Origin: Sphingobium cloacae
Lineage (GTDB): Bacteria; Pseudomonadota; Alphaproteobacteria; Sphingomonadales; Sphingomonadaceae
Length of the DNA stretch: 64,000 nucleotides
Direction of reading: 5' to 3'
NCBI RefSeq assembly: GCF_002355855.1
Contig: NZ_AP017657.1
Location: 1-64,000 of the forward strand
How positions within the stretch are numbered: the stretch's first letter is position 1; the number at the start of each line of letters is the position of its first letter. Position numbers and translations under genes: made by a program. Positions 8,786 through 16,747 of the stretch are shown here, in pieces. The notes under the pieces are model-generated. The model saw only the letters and a program-made list of their open reading frames with translations, was not told where the DNA came from and searched no databases.

Positions 8786-9021
8786 CCAAGCGCCGCATTG
8801 CGCCGTAGGCGTATCGCGGTTGCCGCATCCGCTGCGAAATGCAGCTTTCTCACCTCGAGAGATCCGCCAGCGGAGCGGAACGGGCCAGGCCTCTTACCCG
8901 GCCTGTCATCATCGTGATCGCCTGGGCGGAAAAAATGTTCTAGTTTCGTCTCGTGACGTCGAGAGGAGCGCTCGTCAGGAAGATGACGATCAATCAGGCG
9001 ACATCGACAAGAGGCGAGCAG

Positions 9022-10218
9022 ATGCTCGCGTTGCGGCGCGCCCGAATGGCTGCCTCGCCCCCGATCCTGCGAGGTGCTTTCCGGCCGTTCTTCTTCCTGG
9101 GGCCGCTCTGGGCCGTTGCCGCGCTGACTTTGTGGCTGCTCACCCTGGCGGGCGAGATTGTTCTCCCCACGGTCCTCGACCCGCTCGCGTGGCATCGACA
9201 CGAAATGCTGTTCGGCTTTGTGGGCGCGGTCATCGCGGGATTCCTCCTGACGGCCATTCCGAACTGGACAGGCCGCCTTCCCATTGCGGGGATGCCCCTC
9301 GCCATGTTGACCGGTCTCTGGTTGATGGGACGGCTTGGCGTCCTCTTTTCCGCGTTGACTGGACCGGTCGTTGCGGCGGCAATTGATGTCGGCTTTTACT
9401 GCGTGCTTGCGGCGGTTGCCGCGCGCGAGGTGATTGCGGCGAAAAACCGCAACCTTCCCGTCGTAGCTCTGGTTCTCCTGTTCGGAATTGCAAATGCGCT
9501 CGATCATGCGGCAGGCGCGGGAGTGATAGGCGATCCCGACCTTGGGTGGCGGGCGGCAATCACGCTGGTCGTTTTGATGATTTCGCTCATTGGCGGGCGC
9601 ATCATCCCGTCGTTCACGCGCAACTGGATGGCGAAGCAAGGAATGAAGGACGGGCTCCCCGGCCAACCGACGCGCTTCGATCTGGTGGTCATCGGAGTAA
9701 CCGGGATTGCCTTGTTGGTCTGGACCGTTTCTCCCGAGGCGCGCGTCGTGCCCTGGCTGCTCTCGGCGTCCGGTGCGCTTCAATTGGTCCGAATGTCGAG
9801 GTGGCGAGGCTGGCGGACGCTGCGCGATCCGCTCGTGCTCATCCTCCATATCGGTTATCTCTGGATACCGACAGGCTTGCTTCTGATCGCCGCTGTCGGG
9901 TTTGGGGCTCTTGTCTCCCGTTCGGCCGCAATTCACGCCCTCACCGCTGGTGCCATGGCGACGATGATCCTAGCCGTGATGTCACGCGCTACCCTGGGAC
10001 ATACCGGGCGGCCATTGAAGGCCGATGCGGGGACCGTGCTCGCATATACTCTGATTACATTCGGCGCGTTGCTACGTATCGGAGCACCAAGCGGCGTATT
10101 CGATTACAATGTGGGCATGGAAATCGCCGGGCTCTGTTGGGGCGGTGCGTTCCTTGTCTTTCTTGCCGTCTATGGACCGATGCTCTTTGCCGCGAGGGTC
10201 GACAACCCTTCAGGTTAG
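9022..10218 (+). CDS. nnrS: NnrS family heme/copper membrane protein
   Basis: Predicted polytopic inner-membrane protein of the NnrS family, linked in proteobacteria to nitric-oxide tolerance and containing heme and copper. The frame shows about a dozen hydrophobic segments and the family signature near the start (LRGAFRPFFFLGPLWA), followed by WHRHEMLFGFVGAVIAGFLL. Conserved His residues in WHRHE fit metal or heme binding. I choose ATG 9022 with AGAGG seven bases upstream; ATG 8983 and GTG 8953 in the same frame are alternatives. It stands alone, without visible denitrification genes. Confidence 0.85.
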   Translation: MLALRRARMAASPPILRGAFRPFFFLGPLWAVAALTLWLLTLAGEIVLPTVLDPLAWHRHEMLFGFVGAVIAGFLLTAIPNWTGRLPIAGMPLAMLTGLWLMGRLGVLFSALTGPVVAAAIDVGFYCVLAAVAAREVIAAKNRNLPVVALVLLFGIANALDHAAGAGVIGDPDLGWRAAITLVVLMISLIGGRIIPSFTRNWMAKQGMKDGLPGQPTRFDLVVIGVTGIALLVWTVSPEARVVPWLLSASGALQLVRMSRWRGWRTLRDPLVLILHIGYLWIPTGLLLIAAVGFGALVSRSAAIHALTAGAMATMILAVMSRATLGHTGRPLKADAGTVLAYTLITFGALLRIGAPSGVFDYNVGMEIAGLCWGGAFLVFLAVYGPMLFAARVDNPSG

Positions 10219-10359
10219 AACTGAAGTCAGCTTTCAGCGTGGGCTTCGCTAAGCTGTTGGCTCCGATTGTCAGCCTCGGCGTCAGCATTCATTGGCGATC
10301 TGTTCATCGCGGATACGCGTGGATCAGGTGTGCTGGAGTATCAGCCGTCCGCTTGGCTA

Positions 10360-10675
10360 TCACTCATTCCATTTCAGAAGCACGGAAAGGCCGCCGCTTG
10401 CATTGGATCGCAAGGACAGCTCGCCACCGCTCGCCTCGACGATTTCCCGGGCGATTGAGAGGCCGAGGCCGTGATTTTGGCCCCGTTCGTCAAGGCGCAC
10501 ACCGCGCTCGAGCACGGCCGAATGAAGATGAAGCGGAATACCGGGGCCATCGTCGTTCACCTCGATCCAGCGGCCCTTCCCGTCCGATCCGGCAAGCACC
10601 TCGACTGTCGCGCTGGCGTAGCGCGCCGCATTTTCGACGATGGCCCCCAATGCCTCGAGCGCGGCTTCGACGCTC
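10360..10675 (-). pseudogene. Histidine kinase C-terminal remnant
   Basis: This frame encodes only the ATP-binding end of a sensor kinase: an N-box-like IVENAARYASATVEV, the G1 box VNDDGPGIP, the G2 box GQNHGLGLSIAREIVEASGG and a final beta strand ending LLKWNE. The sensor, membrane segments, HAMP and phosphoacceptor His region are missing. Upstream, the sequence runs directly into the receiver domain of the neighbouring regulator gene in another reading frame. The kinase and regulator genes were therefore joined by an internal deletion at about 10675. Confidence 0.85.
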
Positions 10676-10963
10676 ATCGGCGCCAACCTCGATGCCTTCC
10701 ACCTTGTCGAGCCATGCGCCGCGTGCCGAAAGGATGATGATCGGAAATGTCCTCCCTTCACTTCGCCAGCGCTTGAGAACGGTCAGGCCATCAAGGCGGG
10801 GAAGGCCGAGATCCAGCACCACCACGTCATAATCCTCATCCCCGCCCATCACCCACGCCTTCTCCCCATCTTCCGCGTGATCGACCGTGAATCCGGCGCG
10901 GGCAAGGGCGTCCGACAGGCCCTTGGCGATTGCTTCATCATCTTCAACCAGCAGCAGGCGCAT
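10676..10963 (-). pseudogene. Response regulator receiver domain, 3' end deleted
   Basis: Intact N-terminal receiver domain of an OmpR/PhoB-like response regulator: MRLLLVEDDEAIAKGL, phosphoacceptor Asp in VVVLDLGLPRLDG (Asp51), the conserved Ser/Thr region in IIILSARG, and GIEVGAD at about residues 90-96, where the conserved Lys strand should follow. The coding sense then ends and the frame runs out of phase into a kinase remnant, so the DNA-binding domain is lost. The start overlaps the stop of the upstream PepSY gene, consistent with an original operon PepSY-regulator-kinase. Confidence 0.88.
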
Positions 10964-10964
10964 T

Positions 10965-11390
10965 TCAGTCTTCTTCGAGTTCGCGGATCGTGCCGCTTCG
11001 CGCGTCGATCTTCATCTCGATCGAACGGCTGTCGGCAGTGAGGATCGTTATTTCATACTCAGGTGTGCCGTCGTCGTCTTCCAATTCGACATCGATGACG
11101 TCACCGGCGACCCGACGTTGCGCGATCTTGAGGATGCGTTCGAGGGGGAGCAGCGATGGATCGAGGGACCGGGACGGCGCCTGTTCCGTGCCGGCCGCGA
11201 CAATCGCGACCTGTTCTTGAGAGCCGGCACCTTCTTCGGCGGGGGAGGGGGGCGGCGGCGGGAGGGGGGCCCTGTTCTCCGGCACGTCCGGCTGGCGCGC
11301 CGGATTTGCCTGGTCGCCTGCGCCGCCGCCATCACAGGCGCTCAGCAGCGCCAGGACCATCGCTACCAATGTTCGATGCCGGGGACCCAT
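10965..11390 (-). CDS. PepSY-domain lipoprotein
   Basis: Predicted periplasmic lipoprotein of 141 aa. It starts with a signal peptide ending in a lipobox-like LLSACDGG (Cys at residue 19), then a Pro/Ala-rich linker (PLPPPPPSPAEE), then a PepSY domain of about 65 residues (LERILKIAQRRVAGDVIDVE, then IEMKIDARSGTIRELEED). PepSY domains often accompany two-component systems and are thought to inhibit proteases or sense the envelope. It is the first gene of the minus-strand operon with the damaged regulator/kinase pair and is divergent from the secreted PepSY-like gene at 11513. Confidence 0.82.
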   Translation of the reverse strand: MGPRHRTLVAMVLALLSACDGGGAGDQANPARQPDVPENRAPLPPPPPSPAEEGAGSQEQVAIVAAGTEQAPSRSLDPSLLPLERILKIAQRRVAGDVIDVELEDDDGTPEYEITILTADSRSIEMKIDARSGTIRELEED

Positions 11391-11512
11391 GGAGTAAGAT
11401 CTGCCTGATCGGTCCTGACACCCCGCTGACGGCCCGGGTTGGATCGCTGTCAGGCAGCGGGGGGCATGTTGGACGGGTCATCGCCAAGGTGACTCGATCA
11501 GGAGACACGAGA

Positions 11513-11866
11513 ATGAAACGGAGCTTGTTGGCTGTAGCGCTTGGCGCCGCGGGCGTAGGAGGTATCGTCGTTGCTTCGACAGCGCTGGCGGAACCGGTGC
11601 CGGCCGCGGCGAAGAATCAGCCATTTTTTGCCAACGCGCACTGGGACGACGATTTCGACGAGCGGCGCCGCTTTGGCCCAATGCGTGTACCGAATGTCGA
11701 TGCAGTCAAGCGCGCAGGAATAGTCGATGTGGTGGAAATCGAACGGGACGACGGGCGTCTCGAAGTCGAAGGCTTCGACGCACAGGGCCGGGAGATCACG
11801 CTGCACATGGACCGGCGGGGACAGCGCGTCCTGTCGGTGCGTCGTGACCGCGACTGGGACGATTGA
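11513..11866 (+). CDS. Secreted PepSY-like protein
   Basis: Predicted periplasmic protein of 117 aa. The ATG at 11513 has AGGAG at 11500-11504, eight bases upstream, which rules out the longer frame to 11156 that runs antisense through the divergent gene. An N-terminal signal peptide (MKRSLLAVALGAAGVGG through STALA) is followed by an acidic/basic segment and a PepSY-like beta region (DVVEIERDDGRLEVEGFDAQ, then EITLHMDRRGQRVLSV). Together with the divergent PepSY lipoprotein it forms the usual two-PepSY arrangement around a two-component system. IS6100 lies 23 bp after its stop. Confidence 0.78.
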   Translation: MKRSLLAVALGAAGVGGIVVASTALAEPVPAAAKNQPFFANAHWDDDFDERRRFGPMRVPNVDAVKRAGIVDVVEIERDDGRLEVEGFDAQGREITLHMDRRGQRVLSVRRDRDWDD

Positions 11867-11889
11867 GTCGGCTGTTCTGCGAGGCAAGC

Positions 11890-12769
11890 GGCTCTGTTGC
11901 AAAAATCGTGAAGCTTGAGCATGCTTGGCGGAGATTGAACGGATGGAGCGATGACGGATTTCAAGTGGCGCCATTTCCAGGGTGATGTGATCCTGTGGGC
12001 GGTGCGCTGGTATTGTCGCTATCCGATCAGCTATCGCGACCTTGAGGAAATGCTGGCGGAACGCGGCATTTCGGTCGACCATACGACGATCTATCGCTGG
12101 GTCCAGCGCTACGCCCCGGAGATGGAGAAGCGGCTGCGCTGGTTCTGGCGGCGTGGCTTTGATCCGAGCTGGCGCCTGGATGAAACCTACGTCAAGGTGC
12201 GGGGCAAGTGGACCTACCTGTACCGGGCAGTCGACAAGCGGGGCGACACGATCGATTTCTACCTGTCGCCGACCCGCAGCGCCAAGGCAGCGAAGCGGTT
12301 CCTGGGCAAGGCCCTGCGAGGCCTGAAGCACTGGGAAAAGCCGGCCACGCTCAATACTGACAAAGCGCCGAGCTATGGTGCAGCGATCACCGAATTGAAG
12401 CGCGAAGGAAAGCTGGACCAGGAAACGGCCCACCGGCAGGTGAAGTATCTCAATAACGTGATCGAGGCCGATCACGGAAAGCTCAAGATGCTGATCAAGC
12501 CGGTGCGCGGTTTCAAATCGATCCCCACGGCCTATGCCACGATCAAGGGATTCGAAGTCATGCGAGCCCTGCGCAAAGGACAGGCTCGTCCCTGGTGCCT
12601 GCAGCCCGGCATCAGGGGAGAGGTGCGCCTTGTGGAGAGAGCTTTCGGCATTGGGCCCTCGGCACTGACGGAGGCCATGGACATGCTCAACCACCATTTC
12701 GCAGCAGCCGCCTGATCGGCGCAGAGCGACAGCCTACCTGTGACTGCCGCCAATCTTTGCAACAGAGCC
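11890..12769 (+). mobile_element. IS6100: IS6100, copy 1
   Basis: An 880-bp element bounded by 14-bp inverted ends GGCTCTGTTGCAAA (11890-11903) and TTTGCAACAGAGCC (12756-12769). Length, ends and transposase all match IS6100 of the IS6 family as I know it. The 8-bp flanks (AGGCAAGC and GTCGGTCC) differ, so there is no target duplication. It appears the same as copy 2 at 28686-29565 and has the same orientation. Confidence 0.95.
11951..12715 (+). CDS. tnpA: IS6100 transposase, copy 1
   Basis: DDE transposase of the IS6 family, 254 aa from this ATG. Positions of the catalytic triad are visible in WRLDETYVKV (first Asp), ATLNTDKAPSYG (second Asp) and NVIEADHGKLK (Glu). An N-terminal helix-turn-helix lies in ISYRDLEEMLAERGISVDHT. 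IS6 transposases move by replicative transposition, giving cointegrates in which the IS ends up as direct repeats. The sequence is the same as that of the copy at 28747. Confidence 0.95.
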   Translation: MTDFKWRHFQGDVILWAVRWYCRYPISYRDLEEMLAERGISVDHTTIYRWVQRYAPEMEKRLRWFWRRGFDPSWRLDETYVKVRGKWTYLYRAVDKRGDTIDFYLSPTRSAKAAKRFLGKALRGLKHWEKPATLNTDKAPSYGAAITELKREGKLDQETAHRQVKYLNNVIEADHGKLKMLIKPVRGFKSIPTAYATIKGFEVMRALRKGQARPWCLQPGIRGEVRLVERAFGIGPSALTEAMDMLNHHFAAAA

Positions 12770-12828
12770 GTCGGTCCCAACGGGGAACTCCGGGATTACG
12801 GTCAGCGCGTGCTTGCTGCCAAAACGCG

Positions 12829-13359
12829 ATGATGATGACGGGAGCCCCGATCAAACTTACCCAAGCGGACGCCGCAGACGTTGCAGACCTGTACAACCGT
12901 TGCAGCGACTATTTCCTGTTGCAGGACGGGGCCGCGCCCACGCTGGACGATGCTCGCGAGCTTTTCTCCGATGTGCCGCCCGAAAAGAGCGCCCATAATC
13001 AAGCTGTCCTGGGATGGAAGGGGCCTGGCGGCCTATATGCAATCGCGGCCATCCTCCGCGATTATCCGCGTGATGGCACATGGTATCTCGGCTTCATGAT
13101 CGTAGATGCCGCACAGCGTGGTCGTGGCGTCGGACGCTCAATTTACTCGACGGTCGAAAGCTGGGCCGCTGCGGGAGGTGCCACAGAGATTCGGTTGGCC
13201 GTGCTGGAAGCGAATGAAGCGGCAGAGCGATTTTGGCGTTCTCTCGGCTTCATTGAGTATCGGCGCGTTGGGCCAGACACCTTCAAAATGCGTAGCCATC
13301 GCCGGATAGAACTGAGCCGTCGCCTTTCTGGCGCGACCGTAGAAGGCAGCAACAAGTAA
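12829..13359 (+). CDS. GNAT family N-acetyltransferase
   Basis: Predicted acetyl-CoA-dependent N-acetyltransferase of 176 aa, substrate unknown. The acetyl-CoA pyrophosphate-binding motif A is clear in FMIVDAAQRGRGVGRSIYST (Q/RxxGxG/A). It is followed by motif B residues in EIRLAVLEANEAAERFWRSL and the terminal strand GFIEYRRVGPDTFKM. I start at the first of three consecutive ATGs (12829). The longer frame extends back into the IS6100 end and is not credible. It sits just inside the IS6100-bracketed segment, so its original promoter may have been lost. Confidence 0.82.
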   Translation: MMMTGAPIKLTQADAADVADLYNRCSDYFLLQDGAAPTLDDARELFSDVPPEKSAHNQAVLGWKGPGGLYAIAAILRDYPRDGTWYLGFMIVDAAQRGRGVGRSIYSTVESWAAAGGATEIRLAVLEANEAAERFWRSLGFIEYRRVGPDTFKMRSHRRIELSRRLSGATVEGSNK

Positions 13360-13426
13360 GATCTCGCGCCGGCTATCTGGGCGAGCTTGGCGTAGGATTC
13401 CGCCCCCTCCCGCAAACGCCCCCGAA

Positions 13427-13882
13427 GTGATTGAAACAAACATACTCGGCTTCACGGATTTGCTGGTCCGCCTGGTCGAAATTTTCAAGCGGCAACAGTC
13501 TGAAGTCTCAATAATCGCAGTGTCGAGCCTGGCAGGCGAAACATCCGTACCGTTCCAGGCGGTCTACGGCGCGTCGAAAGCCTATGTGAGTAATCTCATG
13601 CGGGCACTTTCCGTCGAGCTTGCCGGGACGGGGGTGAGCGTCGGATCTTTCGTACCAGGGGGCATCGACACCGACATGGCTGCCCTCAGCGATTTGAAGT
13701 GGGGGAAGTTGGGTTTGATGGACGTTGACCGGTGCGCCGCCCATGTGGTCCACGCCTTGGTTCATCGGCGATCCTTCGCCGTGCCGGGGATGGGCAACAG
13801 GCTCACATATCTGGCAAGCAGGGCTCTGCCTCGATCGTTGGTCAGCCGGCTTGCCGCCCTCCCGTACAGGCGTCCGCAATAG
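13427..13882 (+). pseudogene. Short-chain dehydrogenase, N-terminal truncated
   Basis: The C-terminal two thirds of an SDR oxidoreductase. The catalytic Ser and the YxxxK motif are present in VSSLAGETSVPFQAVYGASKAY, followed by the helix with VELAGTGVSVGSFVPGGIDTDM. The N-terminal TGxxxGxG nucleotide-binding strand and roughly the first 100 residues are missing; the preceding bases do not encode them. It ends 70 bp before a Tn3-type terminal repeat (13954). The truncation points to a rearrangement, probably inactive. Confidence 0.75.
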
Positions 13883-13953
13883 CGACCCATGTTCGCGGAC
13901 AGGTTCAGCGCTCACCGAAAGCCTATGCTGGCAGCGGACCCCGTTTGTTCGCC

Positions 13954-13991
13954 GTTAGCGTGCAGATACGTCACTTTCGTGTAGTCACCCC
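13954..13991 (-). repeat. 38-bp Tn3-type terminal inverted repeat (interior to the left)
   Basis: Read on the minus strand from 13991, the repeat begins GGGGTGACTACACGAAAGTG and runs to 13954. It matches the repeat at 18221-18258 in inverse orientation except at the last base. Length, the GGGG outer end and the inner ACGCTAA-like end are typical of Tn3-family elements. The interior of this copy faces left, away from replicon 2. Confidence 0.85.
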
Positions 13992-14002
13992 TGCAAGTGT
14001 GA

Positions 14003-14284
14003 TTACTGGCGGCGCAGACGGTCGGGCGTCCAGCCTTCTGGCAATTCGTCGCCGGGTTCGGGCGGCCGATTGGGCACCTTGTCAAGAACGCGGTCGAGAT
14101 CATCCAGCGTGTAGCCTTTGGAGCGCCGCTTGAAGAACTCCGCAGCCGTCTCCACAACGCCGATCTTTTGGGCCACGGCCGTTGCGATCCATTGATTGAG
14201 GCTTACGCCATCTTCCTTCGCCAGTCGCGCCGCCGCCGCCTTGATCGAGGTCGGCAGCTTGAGCGGGTAAGTCGCCTTGCTCAT
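14003..14284 (-). CDS. Ribbon-helix-helix antitoxin
   Basis: Predicted antitoxin of 93 aa. The N-terminal 45 residues look like a ribbon-helix-helix/Arc-type DNA-binding domain (YPLKLPTSIKAAAARLAKED, then VSLNQWIATAVAQKIG); the C-terminal half is acidic and would wrap the toxin. It overlaps the upstream PIN toxin gene by 4 bp (toxin first, antitoxin second), the reverse of the common order. Its 3' end lies 12 bp from the Tn3-type repeat at 13991. Confidence 0.78.
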   Translation of the reverse strand: MSKATYPLKLPTSIKAAAARLAKEDGVSLNQWIATAVAQKIGVVETAAEFFKRRSKGYTLDDLDRVLDKVPNRPPEPGDELPEGWTPDRLRRQ

Positions 14285-14706
14285 TCGCTTAACTCCTTCA
14301 ACACATCAGCCGGTCGCAGCAACCGGACTCCGAACCGGGGCGCTGCGTCGCTGAAATCCCGGATATTGTAAGTCACAAGCGCATCAGCGCGTCCGTTGAT
14401 TGCCGTTTCCAGCACCATTTCGTCATCAGGATCACGGAGCTGGGGACGCCAGCGCATATGCACCTCGACCGGCTCAACCAGTATAGCGAGCGCACCTAGA
14501 AACCTGTCCACGTCATCCAGCGTAAGGCCGGATACTTCACGCTGCACGTTCCGTTTCAGCACGTCCTCATACTCGAAAAACAAGGTCGGCGTGGCGAGCA
14601 GCGTCACCCGGCGATCCCGAGCAGCACGCACCAACGCGAAGCCCGCTCCTGTCCGGCTCCGTAGCGCCGTCACAATCACCGAGGTATCCACCACAATCCT
14701 TTGCAT
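14281..14706 (-). CDS. PIN-family toxin (TIGR00305-like)
   Basis: Predicted PIN-domain ribonuclease toxin of 141 aa from the second of two tandem ATGs. Acidic active-site residues are visible in IVVDTSVIVTAL, in FEYEDVLKRNV, and in LRDPDDEMVLETAINGRADALVTYN, where the DPDDE block is typical of the TIGR00305 branch. It is the first gene of the toxin-antitoxin pair and lies just left of the repeats and SprT-like gene of replicon 2, so it probably serves that replicon's stability. Confidence 0.82.
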   Translation of the reverse strand: MQRIVVDTSVIVTALRSRTGAGFALVRAARDRRVTLLATPTLFFEYEDVLKRNVQREVSGLTLDDVDRFLGALAILVEPVEVHMRWRPQLRDPDDEMVLETAINGRADALVTYNIRDFSDAAPRFGVRLLRPADVLKELSE

Positions 14707-14798
14707 CACGACCTATATAACATCCTATGGGATGTTTTTCCAGATGCCTTGGAGCGCCCTTCCCTTCCCGTCATTCGAGATTCTTCGGGCGGGACCGA

Positions 14799-14839
14799 GA
14801 CTAAGCAAATAAGCTACCAAGCGACTAAGTGATTAAGCG
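14799..14839. repeat. Degenerate TAAGCG repeat cluster A
   Basis: Several imperfect copies of the TAAGC(GA) unit lie here: CTAAGC, AATAAGC, GCGACTAAG and GATTAAGCG. They resemble the better copies around the second parA (15665-15747 and 16363-16400). I read them as outlying sites of the same partition-related array. Confidence 0.5.
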
Positions 14840-14954
14840 CCTGCCGCTTCGCGGCACCGTGGCCCTACTCGCTACGCTCCCCAAGCCCGCAAGCGGTCTT
14901 GGCCCAAGGTGACGAACCACATGGCGGGGCGAGATCGCAAGCGGATCTCGCTGC

Positions 14955-15668
14955 ATGTGTCGGCGTGCGCCGGCGCGTCGTCTGTTTGCGTGGGGAGAGA
15001 GCGTTCCGCCCCCTCTCCCCAGCAACGGGAATAGACGGGCCGTGGCTCAGTCGCCTCGCTCCCTGCGCCCGCACCACCCCGTCGATTCCCGCTGCCCCCC
15101 TCTCCTGCCGGCGCCCCTGCCCGATCGCGTGCGCGTGGCGATCGGCTTCACCAGCAGAGGCGCGAAGGCCAAAGCGATCGGCGAGTGCTGGGATAACCGC
15201 TTGAGCGCGGACGGGCATTTTGAAATCTTCATTCGCCCGGACCTCGCCCATGCGCCCGACGCCATGCCGGCGCAGATCGCGGCCATCCTCGCGCATGAGC
15301 TGGTCCACGCCGCTGTCGGCATCCCGGCAGGGCATGGGAAGGCGTTTAAACGGGTCGCGCTGGGGCTTGGCCTGGTCGGGCCGATGCGCGCCACCACCCC
15401 CGGTGAGGCGTTTTTTGCGGCCATCGCGCCGATCATGGACGCCGTTCGCCCCCTCCCCCATGCCCGTCTCGACACGGACGGCGAATCCACCGCGCCCAGG
15501 AAGCAGACAACCCGGATGCTCAAATGCGAGTGCGCGACGTGCGGCTATACGGTGCGGACCGCGCGCAAATGGCTTGAGCTGGCCGGTGCGCCGCTCTGCC
15601 CGATCGAGGATCATAGCCGGATGGAGCATGAGCCGCTGGACGACGATGAAGGCGAAGGGAAGAGCTAA
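14955..15668 (+). CDS. SprT-like zinc metallopeptidase domain protein
   Basis: Predicted SprT-like protein. The zinc-binding HExxH motif is HELVHA at residues 114-119 of the longest frame, flanked by PAQIAAILA and a following GHGKAFKRVA with a third ligand candidate. The C-terminal part has a zinc-ribbon-like cysteine cluster (KCECATCGYT and LCP). The convincing homologous part begins around DRVRVAIGF (near 15120), so the true start may lie downstream of 14955; the first 50 residues look like translated spacer. Proteins of this kind are common between toxin modules and parA/repA on such plasmids; function there is unknown. Confidence 0.7.
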   Translation: MCRRAPARRLFAWGESVPPPLPSNGNRRAVAQSPRSLRPHHPVDSRCPPLLPAPLPDRVRVAIGFTSRGAKAKAIGECWDNRLSADGHFEIFIRPDLAHAPDAMPAQIAAILAHELVHAAVGIPAGHGKAFKRVALGLGLVGPMRATTPGEAFFAAIAPIMDAVRPLPHARLDTDGESTAPRKQTTRMLKCECATCGYTVRTARKWLELAGAPLCPIEDHSRMEHEPLDDDEGEGKS

Positions 15669-15747
15669 GCGACTAAGCGAATAGCCGACTAAGCGGCGCG
15701 GCTTGCCTGCTAAGCGACTAAGCGATATAAGCCGCTTAGTCGCTTAG
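15665..15747. repeat. CTAAGCGACTAAGCG repeats upstream of the second parA
   Basis: The 15-mer CTAAGCGACTAAGCG occurs at 15665-15679 and 15710-15724, and as its exact reverse complement at 15733-15747. The last two form a perfect hairpin with an 8-nt loop, ending directly before the parA ribosome-binding site (AGGAG at 15749). A half site lies near 15688. This fits an operator/centromere for the downstream ParA-RHH pair, as in ParFG-type systems (inference). Confidence 0.75.
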
Positions 15748-15758
15748 CAGGAGCCGTC

Positions 15759-16412
15759 ATGCAGACTTGGGCTATCATCGCACAGAAGGGCGGGCAGTCG
15801 AAAACGACCATCGCAACCGCCTTTGCCGTGGAGGCCGCCCGCGAAGGGGCGGCGGTCGTGATCCTCGATGCCGACGATCGGCAGGGGTCGGCGCTCTATT
15901 GGTCGGAGCGCCGGGAAACCGACGATGTATTGGTGAAGGACAGCAGCGTCGCGGGCTTGCCGCTGCACGTCTCGCGCGGCCGTGAGAGCGGCAAGTTGGA
16001 CCTTATCATCATCGACACGCCGGCGAACTCAAAGGACATTGCCATGCTGGCGGCCGAGCAGGCCGATTTCGTGGTGATCCCGGTCGCGCCGCGCGGCCTG
16101 GACGTTCATTCGGTGCTGCAAACCGTCAAGCAAGTGCAGCAGGCGGGAACGCCGTTCGCCGTGATCCTGACGCAAGTGCCGCACCAGGGCGGGGAGGGGG
16201 CCGAGGCGCGCGCCGGCTTCGCGGCGAAGGGGGTGGCGGTGTTCGATTCCGTGCTGCACTTCCGCAAGGACTTCTACAAGGCGACGCCGATCGGCAAGAC
16301 CGCGATCGAGCTGGACCCCGAGAGCAAGGCGGCGGCCGAGTTGCGCGCCGCCTTCGCCGAGGCTAAGCGACTAAGCGGTTATGCGAATAAGCCACTAAGC
16401 GAGGTAGCGTAA
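15759..16412 (+). CDS. parA: ParA/ParF-type partition ATPase, replicon 2
   Basis: Predicted small (type Ib, ParF-like) partition ATPase of 217 aa with no N-terminal HTH. The Walker A motif KGGQSKTT is at residues 10-17 (Gln replaces the usual Val/Gly); the VILDADDRQGSALYW and LIIIDTPANS motifs follow. AGGAG lies 5 nt before the ATG. The last codons contain a further copy of the 15-bp repeat, so the protein ends with AKRLSGYANKPLSEVA encoded partly by repeat DNA. The next gene starts at its final base. It would act with the RHH protein at 16412. Confidence 0.88.
   Translation: MQTWAIIAQKGGQSKTTIATAFAVEAAREGAAVVILDADDRQGSALYWSERRETDDVLVKDSSVAGLPLHVSRGRESGKLDLIIIDTPANSKDIAMLAAEQADFVVIPVAPRGLDVHSVLQTVKQVQQAGTPFAVILTQVPHQGGEGAEARAGFAAKGVAVFDSVLHFRKDFYKATPIGKTAIELDPESKAAAELRAAFAEAKRLSGYANKPLSEVA
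16363..16400. repeat. TAAGCG repeat cluster at the end of parA
   Basis: CTAAGCGACTAAGCG occurs at 16363-16377 inside the 3' end of parA, followed by partial copies (GAATAAGC, CACTAAGCG). The partition repeats thus flank the parA gene on both sides. Confidence 0.65.
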
Positions 16413-16747
16413 TGGCCAAGAAATCGTCGGCCCTGGCCGGAATCTTCGATGATCCCGAACCTGAGGCAGCGCCAGCGCCCGGGCCGGCGCAGCCGGCGCG
16501 GGAACCCGGTGCCCGATCGCGGCCGAAGCGGGCAGGGGAGGGGACGCAGGGCGCATCCAGCGCCGCGCCGGCGCGGCGCAGCAGCCACCCCGGCAAAAAG
16601 CCGGTATTGATCCACATTCCCGAGGATATGCACCGCACCTTGCGGCAGCTTAGCGTCGAGGAGGGCGGCGAGCCGCTGACCATCATCACCGAGCGGCTGT
16701 TGCGGCAATATCTCGTGCAGCGCGGCCATGCCCGGTTCGCGCCGTGA
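16412..16747 (+). CDS. RHH partition partner (ParG/ParC-like)
   Basis: Predicted centromere-binding partner of the ParF-like ATPase, 111 aa. The N-terminal 65 residues are Pro/Ala/Arg-rich and probably flexible. The C-terminus carries a ribbon-helix-helix-like domain: PVLIHIPEDMHRTLRQLSVE, then PLTIITERLLRQYLVQRG. ParG-type proteins have this layout and bind repeats upstream of parA. It overlaps the preceding parA by one base and the following repA by 4 bases, so parA-RHH-repA form one operon. Confidence 0.75.
   Translation: MAKKSSALAGIFDDPEPEAAPAPGPAQPAREPGARSRPKRAGEGTQGASSAAPARRSSHPGKKPVLIHIPEDMHRTLRQLSVEEGGEPLTIITERLLRQYLVQRGHARFAP

Noticed and set aside
10471..11408. Plus-strand frames opposite the PepSY and regulator genes
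   Set aside because: They are antisense shadows of recognisable minus-strand domains.
11890..12769. Target duplication for IS6100 copy 1 or cross-matching flanks between the two copies
   Set aside because: The 8-bp flanks AGGCAAGC, GTCGGTCC, GACCGGTG and GATCAAGG do not match in any pairing, in direct or inverted sense.
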